Origin: Mucilaginibacter rigui
GTDB lineage: Bacteria > Bacteroidota > Bacteroidia > Sphingobacteriales > Sphingobacteriaceae
DNA: 64,000 nucleotides
Direction: 5' to 3'
NCBI RefSeq assembly: GCF_014773275.1
Contig: NZ_JACWMW010000001.1
Span: forward strand, 1,426,001 to 1,490,000
Shown here piece after piece: positions 8,453-17,952 of this stretch. A program made the position numbers and the translations under genes. The notes beneath the pieces are model-generated. The model was given only the letters and a program-made list of their open reading frames with translations. It was not told where the DNA came from and ran no database searches. Position 1 is the stretch's first letter, and each line of letters opens with the position of its first letter.

Positions 8453-9067
8453 CTATTTTAATGTTGTACTACCATCTGCCTGGTAAGCAAACCTGAAGGT
8501 ATAAAACCTTGAAGTCGGCCTTGTTGCTAAATCGGCAAATGTTGGCGTAGTGGTATCAGGGTTGCCTTTGTAATAGCTTTTCATTTCCAACTTAGCATAC
8601 TTACCATCGGTAGTTTTTATGACGATGATCTTGCCCGGTACCGGTAGTATAGCATGTTGCGGTGCAGTTTCGGCAGTATAAGTGTACCAGCCCGTAATTG
8701 CGTTTGCGCCTGTAGCATCGGTTTTATAACCATCTGTTGGTGCTGTAGCAAGGTCGGCAAAGGTGTTATTTACAACCTGCGCCTGTGTTGTGCCTGTACC
8801 AGATGTACCACCATTTACAAAAATGCTTGTAGCGGTGAATTTTATGTCCCATTTATTGCTGGTGATATCGGTACCGGTTACTTCGGCGTTTTTGCTTAAG
8901 CTGTAATAAACATCACGGCCTGTGCCGTCTAAATCGGCAACGGTATTTACGGTAAGGGTTACAGGTTTTACAGGCTCAGGTGCGTTATCATTGTCTTTTG
9001 AACAAGAGGTTACCAATAAAGCAGTGCTGCTAAATAATACTAATGCCAGAGTTTTAAATTTATTCAT
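8453..9067 (-). CDS. hmuY: HmuY family heme-binding lipoprotein
   Basis: The 204-aa lipoprotein (LLVTSC, Cys22) has a low-complexity linker and then a beta-rich HmuY domain: VYYSLSKNAEV, NKWDIKFTATSIFVNGG, GWYTYT, and KYAKLEMKSYYKG near the end. In Porphyromonas, HmuY is a surface hemophore that takes heme from host proteins and passes it to the receptor HmuR. The two Porphyromonas heme-ligand histidines are not conserved as a rule in environmental homologues, and His is scarce here, so the ligand may differ. It lies 28 bases downstream of the TonB receptor and is clearly co-transcribed with it. Confidence 0.82.
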   Translation of the reverse strand: MNKFKTLALVLFSSTALLVTSCSKDNDNAPEPVKPVTLTVNTVADLDGTGRDVYYSLSKNAEVTGTDITSNKWDIKFTATSIFVNGGTSGTGTTQAQVVNNTFADLATAPTDGYKTDATGANAITGWYTYTAETAPQHAILPVPGKIIVIKTTDGKYAKLEMKSYYKGNPDTTTPTFADLATRPTSRFYTFRFAYQADGSTTLK

Positions 9068-9095
9068 GTTGTTTGTTTAAGTGTGTATATGATTT

Positions 9096-11186
9096 TTATT
9101 GTTTATTAAAATTGTAAGTAACGCCTGCGTAAATCAGTCTGCCTGCCAGGTTGCTGATGGCGCCCGGGTTTTTGTAGTTGCCTATATTCTCTCCGGTTAC
9201 CTGTAAGCGCAACTGGTTGTTCAGGAATAGTTTTGATACCGATGCATTGAACAGCACATATCCTTTTACATACTCATCATCGCGGTTTACGATACCGTTG
9301 CCATCCACATCCGAGAAACCGTAGCGGCCGCGGTAAATAGCACGTATGGATGTAATGATGCCTGTTTTATCGTCCTGGTAAGCAATGCGGGCATTGGCCA
9401 TATATTTCGACCGGTTTAACAAACCACCGTACTGGCTTTTCTTCACCTTGATAGTTTCGCGGGTGGCCTGGTCGGTGCCAAACACCTGCCCTGCTTTGAT
9501 CTTGTCGAGCACGCTTTGGTCGTAAGCCTCCAGGTATTGCATGCCACCGGCAACCGTCCAATGGGTTAAAAAGTTGTAGCTGATATCGGTTTCGGCACCC
9601 TGCGTGTAAACATCATGAATGTTGAAGTATGAGAATACCGATTGCCCATTTGTTTTGATGGCGATGGGCTGCGAATCTATCAGATCGCGGATGTTGTTAC
9701 GGAAGGCATTAACCGTCCACATAACGCCCTTGAAAGGTTTGTAACGGAAACCAAAATTATACGCGGTAGAGCTTTCGGCATTTAACCTTTGTAGCGTTGC
9801 CGGGTCTATCAGTATGGTTTGTATCTGGCCCTGATCCTGCAGTTTCTTTAATTCGGTAGCTGCTTCTTCATAACCGAATACGCTGTACCCTACAATAGCA
9901 TTATTGAAATTCAGGTATAACTGCCTAAAATCTGGCGCTTTATAACCCTTGCCTGTTGATGCAAGCAATACAAACTTATCGCTAAACTGATAGCTGGCAG
10001 CCAGTTTGGGGCTAAACTGCGAGCGGTAAACGCTGTGCGCATCAAAACGGCCGCCTAAAATAACATCCAGTTTTTTCAACGGTATCCAGTCTGCCTGCCC
10101 ATAGGCATAACCCGATTGGAATGTTTTTTTATCGTTATAACGGGTAGCCCTTACACTTTCGTCCTGCCCTCCAACACCGCCGGTAAACCGCAGGCCATTG
10201 ATGCTCTTGTAATCTCCCTGTAGTTCGGCGCGGTTAAAGTTCTGGTCAAAAAATGTTTCGTCGTAAACAGAGTTATCCGTGTTGTTTATTAAAAGCGATT
10301 TAGTGCTGTAGCCCGCATGGTAAAGCCTCACATCCCCCGTAAACTTATCTGTAAAGCGGTGTGTTAACCCGGCAGAAGCACTCAATGTTTTTTCGGTCCC
10401 ATCTCCGGTTATGCGGTCGTTATCAACCAAAAAGTTATTATCGGCCGTACTGGTGTAATCGCGCACCTGGAATTTAATTTGAGTGCGGTCATTGAATTTA
10501 TAACCAAGGCTGCCGTTTAGCGTATATCCGTAAAATGGCGATACCGTTGCGCTACCAGACTCGGGCACCAGCGTATAACCGCTGCTGCTATACCTGTTTG
10601 CAAAGCCCGATATGGACAAGCGTTTGGTAGCATAGGCGCCATTTAATGATACATCGGCATTTTTATTGGTGCCATAACGCACCGAAACGTTGCCTGTTGT
10701 ACCAATTGGAGGTGTTGCCGATATGATATTAATAACCCCCGCCATAGCCTCGCTGCCGTATAATGATGATACCGGGCCTTTAACTATCTCTATCTTTTCG
10801 ATGTTGTTTGTGGTAATTCGCGATAAGTCGAGTATGCCTGTTGTACGGCCTATCAGCGGCAAACCATCCAGCATGATCATGGTATAATCGGGGCTAAAAC
10901 CCTGAATCTGTATCCCCTGCCCGTGTGCATCAGGTAGTACGCTTAAGCCAGTTTGTTCATTTAATATCTCATTAAGGCGAACCAGGCCGCGGTTTTTAAT
11001 TTCTTTATTGCTGATGGTTGTTACCGGCATAGGTACCTGCATCAGGTTTTTATTAGTACGGGTAGCGGTAACTACTACCTCTTTTAGTTTTTTGGTTTTT
11101 GATGTATCAGTAGACAGGGTATCTGCATGCTGCGCTTTGGCATTCAGTGTCACTAAGATTAGCAAGCAGAAGAAGATATATTTCAT
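9096..11186 (-). CDS. TonB-dependent receptor, HmuR/heme-type partner of HmuY
   Basis: The 696-aa outer-membrane receptor has a signal peptide (to about residue 18), a TonB box EVVVTATR (about 36-43), a plug domain (to about 165, with VKGPVSSLYGSEAMAGVINI), and a 22-strand barrel ending in an aromatic GVTYNFNKQ tail. It has no SusC-type N-terminal carboxypeptidase domain, consistent with a metal or heme receptor and not a glycan one. Genomic pairing with HmuY points to heme or a heme-like iron compound. It is divergent from an AraC regulator, with a two-site direct repeat between them. Confidence 0.88.
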   Translation of the reverse strand: MKYIFFCLLILVTLNAKAQHADTLSTDTSKTKKLKEVVVTATRTNKNLMQVPMPVTTISNKEIKNRGLVRLNEILNEQTGLSVLPDAHGQGIQIQGFSPDYTMIMLDGLPLIGRTTGILDLSRITTNNIEKIEIVKGPVSSLYGSEAMAGVINIISATPPIGTTGNVSVRYGTNKNADVSLNGAYATKRLSISGFANRYSSSGYTLVPESGSATVSPFYGYTLNGSLGYKFNDRTQIKFQVRDYTSTADNNFLVDNDRITGDGTEKTLSASAGLTHRFTDKFTGDVRLYHAGYSTKSLLINNTDNSVYDETFFDQNFNRAELQGDYKSINGLRFTGGVGGQDESVRATRYNDKKTFQSGYAYGQADWIPLKKLDVILGGRFDAHSVYRSQFSPKLAASYQFSDKFVLLASTGKGYKAPDFRQLYLNFNNAIVGYSVFGYEEAATELKKLQDQGQIQTILIDPATLQRLNAESSTAYNFGFRYKPFKGVMWTVNAFRNNIRDLIDSQPIAIKTNGQSVFSYFNIHDVYTQGAETDISYNFLTHWTVAGGMQYLEAYDQSVLDKIKAGQVFGTDQATRETIKVKKSQYGGLLNRSKYMANARIAYQDDKTGIITSIRAIYRGRYGFSDVDGNGIVNRDDEYVKGYVLFNASVSKLFLNNQLRLQVTGENIGNYKNPGAISNLAGRLIYAGVTYNFNKQ

Positions 11187-11213
11187 TTATTTAGACTAAT
11201 TAAAAATAATGAT

Positions 11214-11223
11214 GCAAATTTGC
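11214..11223. promoter_or_regulatory. GCAAATTTGC palindrome upstream of the TonB receptor
   Basis: A perfect 10-bp palindrome lies 28 bases upstream of the receptor start in the divergent intergenic region. It may be an operator or may overlap the -7 region of the receptor promoter (CAAATTTG). No regulator is assigned. Confidence 0.35.
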
Positions 11224-11245
11224 GGTAAGATTAGCGACTTGGTTA

Positions 11246-11280
11246 ACGCCAAACGGATTGAAAACGACGCCAAACGGATT
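11246..11280 (+). promoter_or_regulatory. AraC-type operator: two 14-bp direct repeats, 21 bp apart
   Basis: ACGCCAAACGGATT occurs exactly at 11246-11259 and 11267-11280, with start-to-start spacing of 21 bp (two helical turns). It ends two bases before the AraC gene's ATG and lies upstream of the divergent receptor gene. Tandem half-sites 21 bp apart are the classic geometry for a dimer of AraC-family proteins. Binding here should block the regulator's own expression and could activate the receptor. Confidence 0.65.
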
Positions 11281-11282
11281 TT

Positions 11283-12236
11283 ATGCACCTTACCTTTACA
11301 TCTTACTCATCCGTACAAAAAAAACTGGAGTTACCCTACCCCGTAGATTTTGCAGGACCGGTACATTTTGAGGAACGTAAAACAGCGCTGGCAGAAACCT
11401 GGGGAACCTTCAACGCCAAAGAGTTATGGTTTGATGGCGCCTGTGTTATACAAACCGAAGCCATTTTAAAAGAACCTTGTACTATAAATATTGGCTGCAA
11501 TGGTTTTTGCTGGTTAATGAATTTTATGCAAACCGGCGATCTAACCATACAGCTGGAAAATATTAAAACTATCCAGTTAAATGAAGGTAGCCACCATACC
11601 TTTTACACCCCGGTGTTGAATGCAGAATTGGTTTTAAAACGGTCGGCCAGGATGTTTACCGTATGCCTTACACGTAAGTTTATCAGTAAGCTAATGGGTA
11701 ACGATACTATCAAATTATCATTAAATGAAAATGCGAAGCTTATTGCAACGGGTAATTACAAACACACCCGGTTGCAGGCTGTAATACAAGAAATAACAGG
11801 GGCTGCACAACCAGGGGTTATCCGCCGTATATACCTCGAATCGAAAGTATTGGAACTGCTCTCTATACAACTGCACCAGGCAGAAACCAAGGCGGCGACA
11901 AAGGGCTTTAGCAAGGATGATGTGGAAAGGCTGCAGGAAGCAAAGCAGATCATCGCCCAAAACCTGCAGACGCCATGCTCATTAATTGAACTTGCCCGCA
12001 AAACCGGCCTGAATGATTTTAAGCTAAAAAAGGGTTTTAAAGCCCTTTTTGGCCACACGGTTTTTGGTTACCTGTTTGAACTGCGTATGGATAACGCTTA
12101 CCGCCTTTTACAGGATGGTAAAAGCGTTAGCGAAGTAGCCGAAATTATCGGTTATAAAAACCCGCACCATTTTACCGCTGCCTTTAAAAAGAAGTTTGGC
12201 TTCTTGCCAAGCATGGTAGCTAAAATGGCCGGTTAG
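11283..12236 (+). CDS. AraC-family regulator of the HmuY/TonB operon
   Basis: The 317-aa protein has an N-terminal ligand-sensing half (about 1-200) and a C-terminal AraC double helix-turn-helix (about 210-317: LIELARKTGLNDFKLKKGFKALFG and VSEVAEIIGYKNPHHFTAAFKKKFG). The architecture and setting resemble PchR-type activators, which sense an incoming iron compound and switch on its TonB receptor. The start codon lies just after a pair of 14-bp direct repeats, so autoregulation is likely. The next gene (DUF4112) follows 56 bases later but is probably unrelated. Confidence 0.88.
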   Translation: MHLTFTSYSSVQKKLELPYPVDFAGPVHFEERKTALAETWGTFNAKELWFDGACVIQTEAILKEPCTINIGCNGFCWLMNFMQTGDLTIQLENIKTIQLNEGSHHTFYTPVLNAELVLKRSARMFTVCLTRKFISKLMGNDTIKLSLNENAKLIATGNYKHTRLQAVIQEITGAAQPGVIRRIYLESKVLELLSIQLHQAETKAATKGFSKDDVERLQEAKQIIAQNLQTPCSLIELARKTGLNDFKLKKGFKALFGHTVFGYLFELRMDNAYRLLQDGKSVSEVAEIIGYKNPHHFTAAFKKKFGFLPSMVAKMAG

Positions 12237-12292
12237 TATTTAAGCATTATTTTTAAAATAAATAACGGCTTGTTTATTGCTTTAGCAGAAGC

Positions 12293-12766
12293 ATGGATAA
12301 ATCAAAACAAGTTGTATTAAGCAGCCAGTTGAAATGGGTAGAACGGATATCGTCCATCATGGATGATAAATTCCGTATACCGGGTACCAGTTTCAGGTTC
12401 GGCCTCGACCCTATCCTTAACCTTATTCCTTTTGCCGGCGACGTATCGGGCTTTGTGGTGTCGGCCGCTTTGCTTTATGTAATGGCCAAAAATGGCGTAA
12501 GCCGCAAAGTGCTAATACTTATGGCTGTTAACATCAGCATAGATGCTGCAGTAGGCGCTATACCCCTATTGGGGCAGATCTCTGATTTTTATATAAAAGC
12601 CAACACCCGCAACATCAAGTTGTTGAAAGAGCACTATCATGAAGGTAAACACACAGGCAGCGGCAATGGCATTATAGCCATTTTGCTTATCGTATTATTT
12701 GTAGTGATGGGTGCAGTACTTTACGTTAGTTACCTTACCTTGCACTGGCTGTTTACACATTTTTAA
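12293..12766 (+). CDS. DUF4112 membrane protein
   Basis: The 157-aa protein contains the DUF4112 signature: MDDKFRIPGTSFRFGLDPILNLIPFAGDVSG in the first third, then NISIDAAVGAIPLLGQISDFYIKANTRN. There are two or three membrane-associated segments and a final TM helix (about 125-150). The family is widespread and uncharacterised. It ends 55 bases before the convergent end of a sensor kinase. Confidence 0.88.
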   Translation: MDKSKQVVLSSQLKWVERISSIMDDKFRIPGTSFRFGLDPILNLIPFAGDVSGFVVSAALLYVMAKNGVSRKVLILMAVNISIDAAVGAIPLLGQISDFYIKANTRNIKLLKEHYHEGKHTGSGNGIIAILLIVLFVVMGAVLYVSYLTLHWLFTHF

Positions 12767-12821
12767 TAGCGCCTACTCGCGCTTAAAAGTATAAGGCATT
12801 TTGGTGATGGTGCCTGGTATG

Positions 12822-14870
12822 TTATACCTTATTATATGGCAGTGTAACATAAAATGTGGTTTCGCCGGGCTGGCTGGTAAACCATATTTTACCATGGTGC
12901 TGGTGTACAATTTTTTGCGTGATAGAAAGGCCGAGGCCAAATGGTTCTTCGCCATTAGTGCCATTCTTTTTTGCTGTAGTGAACATATCAAAAATATGCC
13001 CTTTATCTTTATCAGGTATGCCAACGCCATTATCGGTAACCGCTATTTTTATCTTCTTTTTATCGGGTGTAAGTGCAATATCTACCACTATTTGCCCGCC
13101 GTTGTAACTAAATTTTATGGCATTAACAATAAGGTTATTAAATACCCGCCAAATTTTTTCCTGGCTAACGTTGGCTATGATGGGCAGTCCGTCGTTTTCA
13201 AAAAGGATCTCCTGATTTTTTTCGCTGGCTTTAAACTGCAGAAGTTTTACCGAATCATGAAGCAAGGCTTTAATATCAACAGGCTGTAGTACTAATGCCT
13301 CATTCTCGTCTGCCAGCCCCGATTTTAGTAACTCATTTATCATCTCGATAGAGTTTAGCCCGGTACTTTGTATCAGCCCCAATATATGCCTGTTTTCTTC
13401 ATCAAACCCTTCTTCTTCAAGCAATAAAGCGGTTAAGCCTGTAATGCCCGATAGTGGGTTACGCAGATCATGCGCCATTACACGCATAATACGGATATAG
13501 TTTTTATTGGCGGCTTCCAGTTCTGTTAGGGTTTGCTGCAACCTGCGGTTGTGTTCTTCGGTATAGCGTTGGTTCTTTTTGCTGGTGTTTAGGTTGCGGT
13601 TTATTAGTACAATAATAATAACCGACAATATTACCGCTATGGTGATGCATAACAGGTATATCTGGTTAAGCTTATCGTGATGCCTTAACTCTGTAAGCAC
13701 CTGCTGCTGATGGAATGTATTGAGTTCGCGGTCCACATCAACCCGATATATATTTGCAGATGCTTTTTCTACCGAATCATTTAGCCGGATATAGTTTTTT
13801 AGATATTGAAAAGCTTTATCCGGTTGTTTTAATTCCAATAAATATTGTGCGTATAGCTTGCTCCAGATGATATCTGAGTCAGAGTTTTCTTTGTGGAATT
13901 TTTTTATTAAAAACTTGCTTTGCTTAAAAGCCTCTTCGGCTTTATTGTATTGTTTAGTTACGAGGTATAGTTCGGCAAGCTTAATGTATGGTGGTGTTTT
14001 TATTCCATCCACTAAGGGGATATCCATATTTACGCAAGTAAGTAAATACTTTTCGGCCTCGGCATATTTCCCATTTTTTAGAGCAAGGCCCCCCAGATTA
14101 TCATATAGCACCGTTCTTGCTCCCAATAAAACGCCCTTCTCAATAACACCACAACTATCGGCTTTGTTTAATACGGTAAGATCCATGTTATAATAAACCA
14201 CGGCGCTATCTTCCATACCCGCCCTTTGGTAAGCGAGCGCACAGTTATTTAGTGACCCCTGCTGCATGTAAAACCGCTTTTGCGGTGTTAGGGCAGTATC
14301 ACATGCACCAATGCGGCGATAGTTTTCGGCCCAATACTGGGCTGCAAGCCTAAAGTTTTTTTGGTGGTAATAAATACTTGCAATGCTTGCAGCCAGTTGT
14401 CCGTTATCACATTGGCCTTCGGCAAGCAGCTTTTTGCCTTTATATAAATAATCTAAAGCAGCGTTGTATTGTTTACTTTTCATGCAGGCATCGCCTTTAG
14501 CCAACAGTACTTTCAGGTATTGATCGGGGTAAGCCTTTATCCGCTCTTGTGTCGAAAAGAAAGACATGGCACTATCAGCATATAAAACCATTCGTTCGGG
14601 ATTATCGCGAGAACGATCCATAAGCATAATATAGTAGTAGGTAATTAAGGGGGCGTTATTACCCATTTTAGATTTTAGCTTACGTGCTATCTGCATTGCA
14701 CTATCGCCCTTACCTATTAACGCAAGGCTATCTGCTGTATGCATTTGCTTATTTAGCTCATCATTACTTTTATCAGTACGAGATACACATGACGACAGGA
14801 GAACACAGGTAAAAATAAATAAGAAGAAAATCCGCTGACGTGAGGGGGGCATGTATAACGTTGGTAACAA
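12822..14870 (-). CDS. TPR-lipoprotein hybrid sensor histidine kinase, orphan
   Basis: The 682-aa protein begins with a lipoprotein-like signal (FIFTCVLLSSC) followed by a TPR array (about 35-375) that should lie outside the cytoplasm. Then come a TM helix (about 400-422), a coiled coil, a HisKA domain with His467 in MAHDLRNPLSG, and a HATPase_c domain (NNLIVNAIKFS, DNGVGIPD, GLGLS). It would autophosphorylate on His467 in response to something bound by the TPR region. No response regulator is adjacent, so its partner is unknown. It is a clear paralog of the kinase at 21776-23899. The start could be ATG 14852 instead, which gives a tidier signal peptide. Confidence 0.9.
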   Translation of the reverse strand: MLPTLYMPPSRQRIFFLFIFTCVLLSSCVSRTDKSNDELNKQMHTADSLALIGKGDSAMQIARKLKSKMGNNAPLITYYYIMLMDRSRDNPERMVLYADSAMSFFSTQERIKAYPDQYLKVLLAKGDACMKSKQYNAALDYLYKGKKLLAEGQCDNGQLAASIASIYYHQKNFRLAAQYWAENYRRIGACDTALTPQKRFYMQQGSLNNCALAYQRAGMEDSAVVYYNMDLTVLNKADSCGVIEKGVLLGARTVLYDNLGGLALKNGKYAEAEKYLLTCVNMDIPLVDGIKTPPYIKLAELYLVTKQYNKAEEAFKQSKFLIKKFHKENSDSDIIWSKLYAQYLLELKQPDKAFQYLKNYIRLNDSVEKASANIYRVDVDRELNTFHQQQVLTELRHHDKLNQIYLLCITIAVILSVIIIVLINRNLNTSKKNQRYTEEHNRRLQQTLTELEAANKNYIRIMRVMAHDLRNPLSGITGLTALLLEEEGFDEENRHILGLIQSTGLNSIEMINELLKSGLADENEALVLQPVDIKALLHDSVKLLQFKASEKNQEILFENDGLPIIANVSQEKIWRVFNNLIVNAIKFSYNGGQIVVDIALTPDKKKIKIAVTDNGVGIPDKDKGHIFDMFTTAKKNGTNGEEPFGLGLSITQKIVHQHHGKIWFTSQPGETTFYVTLPYNKV

Positions 14871-14978
14871 ATTAAAAGCGAATCAAATATAGTTAATATT
14901 TGTCAGTGTGAGTTTGCCGAAGCCCCGAACGCTTTGTTAATGTTCGACAGGCTCATCATGACAATACCCGAATACAAA

Positions 14979-15010
14979 AAATGCCGCCTCCCTTGCAGGA
15001 AGCGGCATTT
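14979..15010 (-). terminator. terminator of the Hsp20 gene
   Basis: Stem AAATGCCGC/GCGGCATTT (14979-14987 and 15002-15010) with a 14-base loop lies 33 bases past the Hsp20 stop and is followed on the minus strand by a T run. Confidence 0.75.
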
Positions 15011-15042
15011 AACTAAACCAACTTATGAAAACACTCTTAGAA

Positions 15043-15480
15043 TTATTTTATTGTTATTTCTCTTGATTGAAATTTAGCTTCTTCTCTTTTTGCAACGGTT
15101 AATTTTAAGATACCGTCGGTGTAATCGGCTTCAATTTTTGAGTGATCTACAGAATCGGGTAAGGTGAATGACCTTACGAACGAGTTGTAGCTGTATTCGC
15201 GTTTGCTGAATTTTTTTGTTTCTTCCGCATTCTCAGATTTCTTTTCGGCAGATACGGTCAGGATATTTTTGTCCAGGTTGATCTTGAAATCTTCTTTCTT
15301 TAAGCCCGGTACTGCTAACTCAATGTGAAACTCGTTATCGGTCTCAGCAATGTTTACAGCCGGCACACGTGCAACTAATTTGTCGCCGATGTAAGAGTCG
15401 TTCAATAAAGAATCGAAAACATCGTTAAAGAAAGGATGTGCGTTATTTTTTAGTCCGTTGTTAAATTTAACTAATGTCAT
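15043..15480 (-). CDS. Hsp20/alpha-crystallin small heat shock protein
   Basis: The 145-aa protein has the alpha-crystallin domain (about 40-130): VNIAETDNEFHIELAVPGLKKEDFKINLDKNILTVSAEK, then FVRSFTLPDSVDHSKIEADYTDGILKLTVAK. The C-terminal IxI anchor appears as EITIK. Small heat shock proteins hold unfolding proteins without ATP until DnaK and ClpB refold them. It is a single-gene unit with its own terminator. No clear heat-shock operator is seen upstream. Confidence 0.95.
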   Translation of the reverse strand: MTLVKFNNGLKNNAHPFFNDVFDSLLNDSYIGDKLVARVPAVNIAETDNEFHIELAVPGLKKEDFKINLDKNILTVSAEKKSENAEETKKFSKREYSYNSFVRSFTLPDSVDHSKIEADYTDGILKLTVAKREEAKFQSREITIK

Positions 15481-15615
15481 GGTTTTATATCTCCTTTAAA
15501 TTTTGTTTTGTTAATTTGCAGGGATGAGTTCAACTGTTGTACCAACAGATAAAAAAGCACTTTCGAAAGACAAAATGGCTGCACCATTCAATATTAACCG
15601 ACAAACTGTCTTAAT

Positions 15616-16062
15616 ATGGCTGAAAAACTAACCGATTACAAGTATAAAACAGATGTTGCAATCCGTTTCTCGGATATCGATGCGCGCGGCCATGTAAATA
15701 ACGCGGTGTACCTAACTTATTTTGAAGTGGCCCGTTTCAATTACTGGCGCGATGTTGCCAAATGGAATTTAAAAGAAATTGGGATAGTGATTGGCCGCTC
15801 AGAGATCCATTACTTAAAACCCGTTACTATTGATGATATGCTGGTTTGTTATGTGCGTGTTACACGTATAGGCAATAGCAGTTTTGATATAATGCACGTA
15901 TTAGCAAAGGTAACCGATAAAGGCGAAGAGATTTGCACCACCTGCAAAACAGTATGCATCAGTTATGATTACGCCACCAATAAATCTACAACTATAGATA
16001 AAGAAGGCCGTAAGAATATGATAGATTACGATGAGCCAAGGCTGATTTTGAATACGAATTAA
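15616..16062 (+). CDS. Hotdog-fold acyl-CoA thioesterase (YbgC/4HBT type)
   Basis: The 148-aa protein shows the 4HBT signature RFSDIDARGHVNNAVYLTYFEVARFNYW (about 16-43), where Asp and the HVNN segment belong to the active site. Such enzymes hydrolyse acyl-CoA thioesters. Substrate chain length cannot be read from sequence. It is convergent with the LytS-type kinase, with 79 bases between them. Confidence 0.85.
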   Translation: MAEKLTDYKYKTDVAIRFSDIDARGHVNNAVYLTYFEVARFNYWRDVAKWNLKEIGIVIGRSEIHYLKPVTIDDMLVCYVRVTRIGNSSFDIMHVLAKVTDKGEEICTTCKTVCISYDYATNKSTTIDKEGRKNMIDYDEPRLILNTN

Positions 16063-16141
16063 TGCTGCAAAATGTGTGTATTTTTAAATGTACAAATATG
16101 CAAATGCCCTTCCCGGCAGGTACAGCAATTACGCCGTGGTT

Positions 16142-17950
16142 TTATTGCCCCTCATTTAACAACGATAAACAAACAGTAGCAACTGTTCCTGCCCCATTCT
16201 CACCCGCGGCAATACTAAACTTTGCCACAGTGGTATTATTCTGAAGGTTTATCATTTCTATCCGCTCTTTGATAAATGCAATACCGATGGATCTTTCTTT
16301 AACTCCGGCAAGTTTTTTGGGCATTTTAGCGCTTTTTTCCATCCCCAAACCGTTATCTGATACGGTTATGCATATACCCGTCTTTGTTTTTTCTAATCTC
16401 ACATCCAAATGGGCGTCACTCCTGCTTTCTGCAATTAAACCGTGCAAAATGGCATTCTCTATCAATGGCTGAATGAGCATGGGCGGCAAAATTAGTGTTT
16501 TTAATTCCAAACTCTCATCAGCAATAAAGTTATAGGTAAATGCATGGTTATAACGGGTGGCCTCCAGTTCGGTATAAAGCATCAAGGCTTTCCATTCCTT
16601 ATCGGCGGTTACCAGGCTTTTGGTAGAGTTTTCGAGGATCAGCCGGGTTAAGGAAGCAAACTTTTGAATCAGCCGGGAGGCTGTTTTCCGGTCGCTATCC
16701 ATAATGTACGATTCGATAGAATTTAGCACATTAAACATAAAATGCGGGTTCATTTGCGAACGGATAGCCTTTAGTTCGCTTTCAGATAATTGATATTGAT
16801 GGATCAGTTTTAACTCATTCTGCGCAGCTTCCTGCTGTTGCAGGGAGTTTTTGAACCGCAACTGCCTGATACGGTAAATACTGATGAAGAATACGGTAAC
16901 AGCAATTAATACTACCAGTAAAATGATTAGGTTGCGTTCGTTCTCTTTGGTTTTGGCATCGGCGAGCACTAATTTTTGCTTATTAATAACCAAACTATCC
17001 TGCTTTTGCCTCAGCTCATACTTGGCGCTCATTTCAGCAACGGCTTTATTGATGCCATCTATATTAATACTGTCTTTAGTTACCTCCTCCAGGTTTTGAA
17101 AATAAAAGGCTTTATCAAAAGCCCTTTGCCGACCGTAGGCATAAGCGAAATTATGGTACAAGGCAACCTTGTTGGCTTTGGCAATATATGGTGTTATAAA
17201 CTGTTGTGCTTTTTTAAAGCATACAATGCTCTCATAAATCTTATCTTGCTGCATCAGGCAGTCGCCCTTATTAGCATAGGCGGTAAACAGGTCGGTACTA
17301 TCGTTTAATATGGTTAATCCTGATATGGCTCTATCGTAATAATTTAAAGCAGTGGGATATTTCTTCATCAAAGAATAAATATCACCAGTTAATAACAAAG
17401 CAATATTTTTCGATGAATTATGTTTAGAGTTATTAGAACTTACCTTATTAAAGTATGACAGGGACACATCATACTTATTTAAGCCTTTATAAGCAATACC
17501 CAGGTTATTTAAACAATCGAACAAGCTGGTGCTGTCTTTCATCAGCCGTGTATAAACTAGCTGCCTGTTCAGATAATCAATAGCTTTTAAATATCGCTGC
17601 GTAAATAGCAATTCAATACTCCCCAAGTGGTTGTACAAAAAAGCAAGCGTGGCGTTATCTTTTTTACTTTCGCTGTATTTTACGGCCTCACCATAATAGT
17701 AAATAGCAGAATCGATCTTGTTCAGCGCTTCGTAATTACTGCCCAGGTAAGTGTTTACCCAATCTGCATAGGCGGTGTCTCTACCCTTCAGGGTTTTGGC
17801 TTTAAGCAAAAGTTTTATAGCAGCATCGTACTTTTGCACTTGCGCACTATCAGCCGCCGCTTTTGTAAGTGCCTTAAAACCGGATTGCGCAAAACATGTA
17901 AAATATAAAAACAACAGTGCCGTAGCTAAAAGCAACCGAGGGGGCTTCAT
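16142..17950 (-). CDS. LytS-type TPR sensor histidine kinase, orphan
   Basis: The 602-aa protein has a signal peptide (to about 21), a TPR array (about 30-320), a TM helix (about 340-360), a coiled coil, a His_kinase domain with His403 in SQMNPHFMFNVLNSIES, and a HATPase_c domain (PPMLIQPLIENAILHGL, DNGLGM). LytS-family kinases normally act with a LytTR response regulator, yet none is adjacent. A 103-aa unknown gene lies two bases upstream and must be co-transcribed. The TPR input domain is shared in kind with the other two kinases in this window, but the kinase core is of a different family. Confidence 0.9.
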   Translation of the reverse strand: MKPPRLLLATALLFLYFTCFAQSGFKALTKAAADSAQVQKYDAAIKLLLKAKTLKGRDTAYADWVNTYLGSNYEALNKIDSAIYYYGEAVKYSESKKDNATLAFLYNHLGSIELLFTQRYLKAIDYLNRQLVYTRLMKDSTSLFDCLNNLGIAYKGLNKYDVSLSYFNKVSSNNSKHNSSKNIALLLTGDIYSLMKKYPTALNYYDRAISGLTILNDSTDLFTAYANKGDCLMQQDKIYESIVCFKKAQQFITPYIAKANKVALYHNFAYAYGRQRAFDKAFYFQNLEEVTKDSINIDGINKAVAEMSAKYELRQKQDSLVINKQKLVLADAKTKENERNLIILLVVLIAVTVFFISIYRIRQLRFKNSLQQQEAAQNELKLIHQYQLSESELKAIRSQMNPHFMFNVLNSIESYIMDSDRKTASRLIQKFASLTRLILENSTKSLVTADKEWKALMLYTELEATRYNHAFTYNFIADESLELKTLILPPMLIQPLIENAILHGLIAESRSDAHLDVRLEKTKTGICITVSDNGLGMEKSAKMPKKLAGVKERSIGIAFIKERIEMINLQNNTTVAKFSIAAGENGAGTVATVCLSLLNEGQ

Positions 17951-17952
17951 CG

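Noticed and set aside
8009-8461. 150-aa plus-strand frame over the CxxC protein gene
   Set aside because: The minus-strand 108-aa protein has a coherent Cys motif, while this frame does not.
16062-16244. 60-aa frame between the thioesterase and the LytS kinase
   Set aside because: Most of it is antisense to the kinase 3' end and it shows no protein features.
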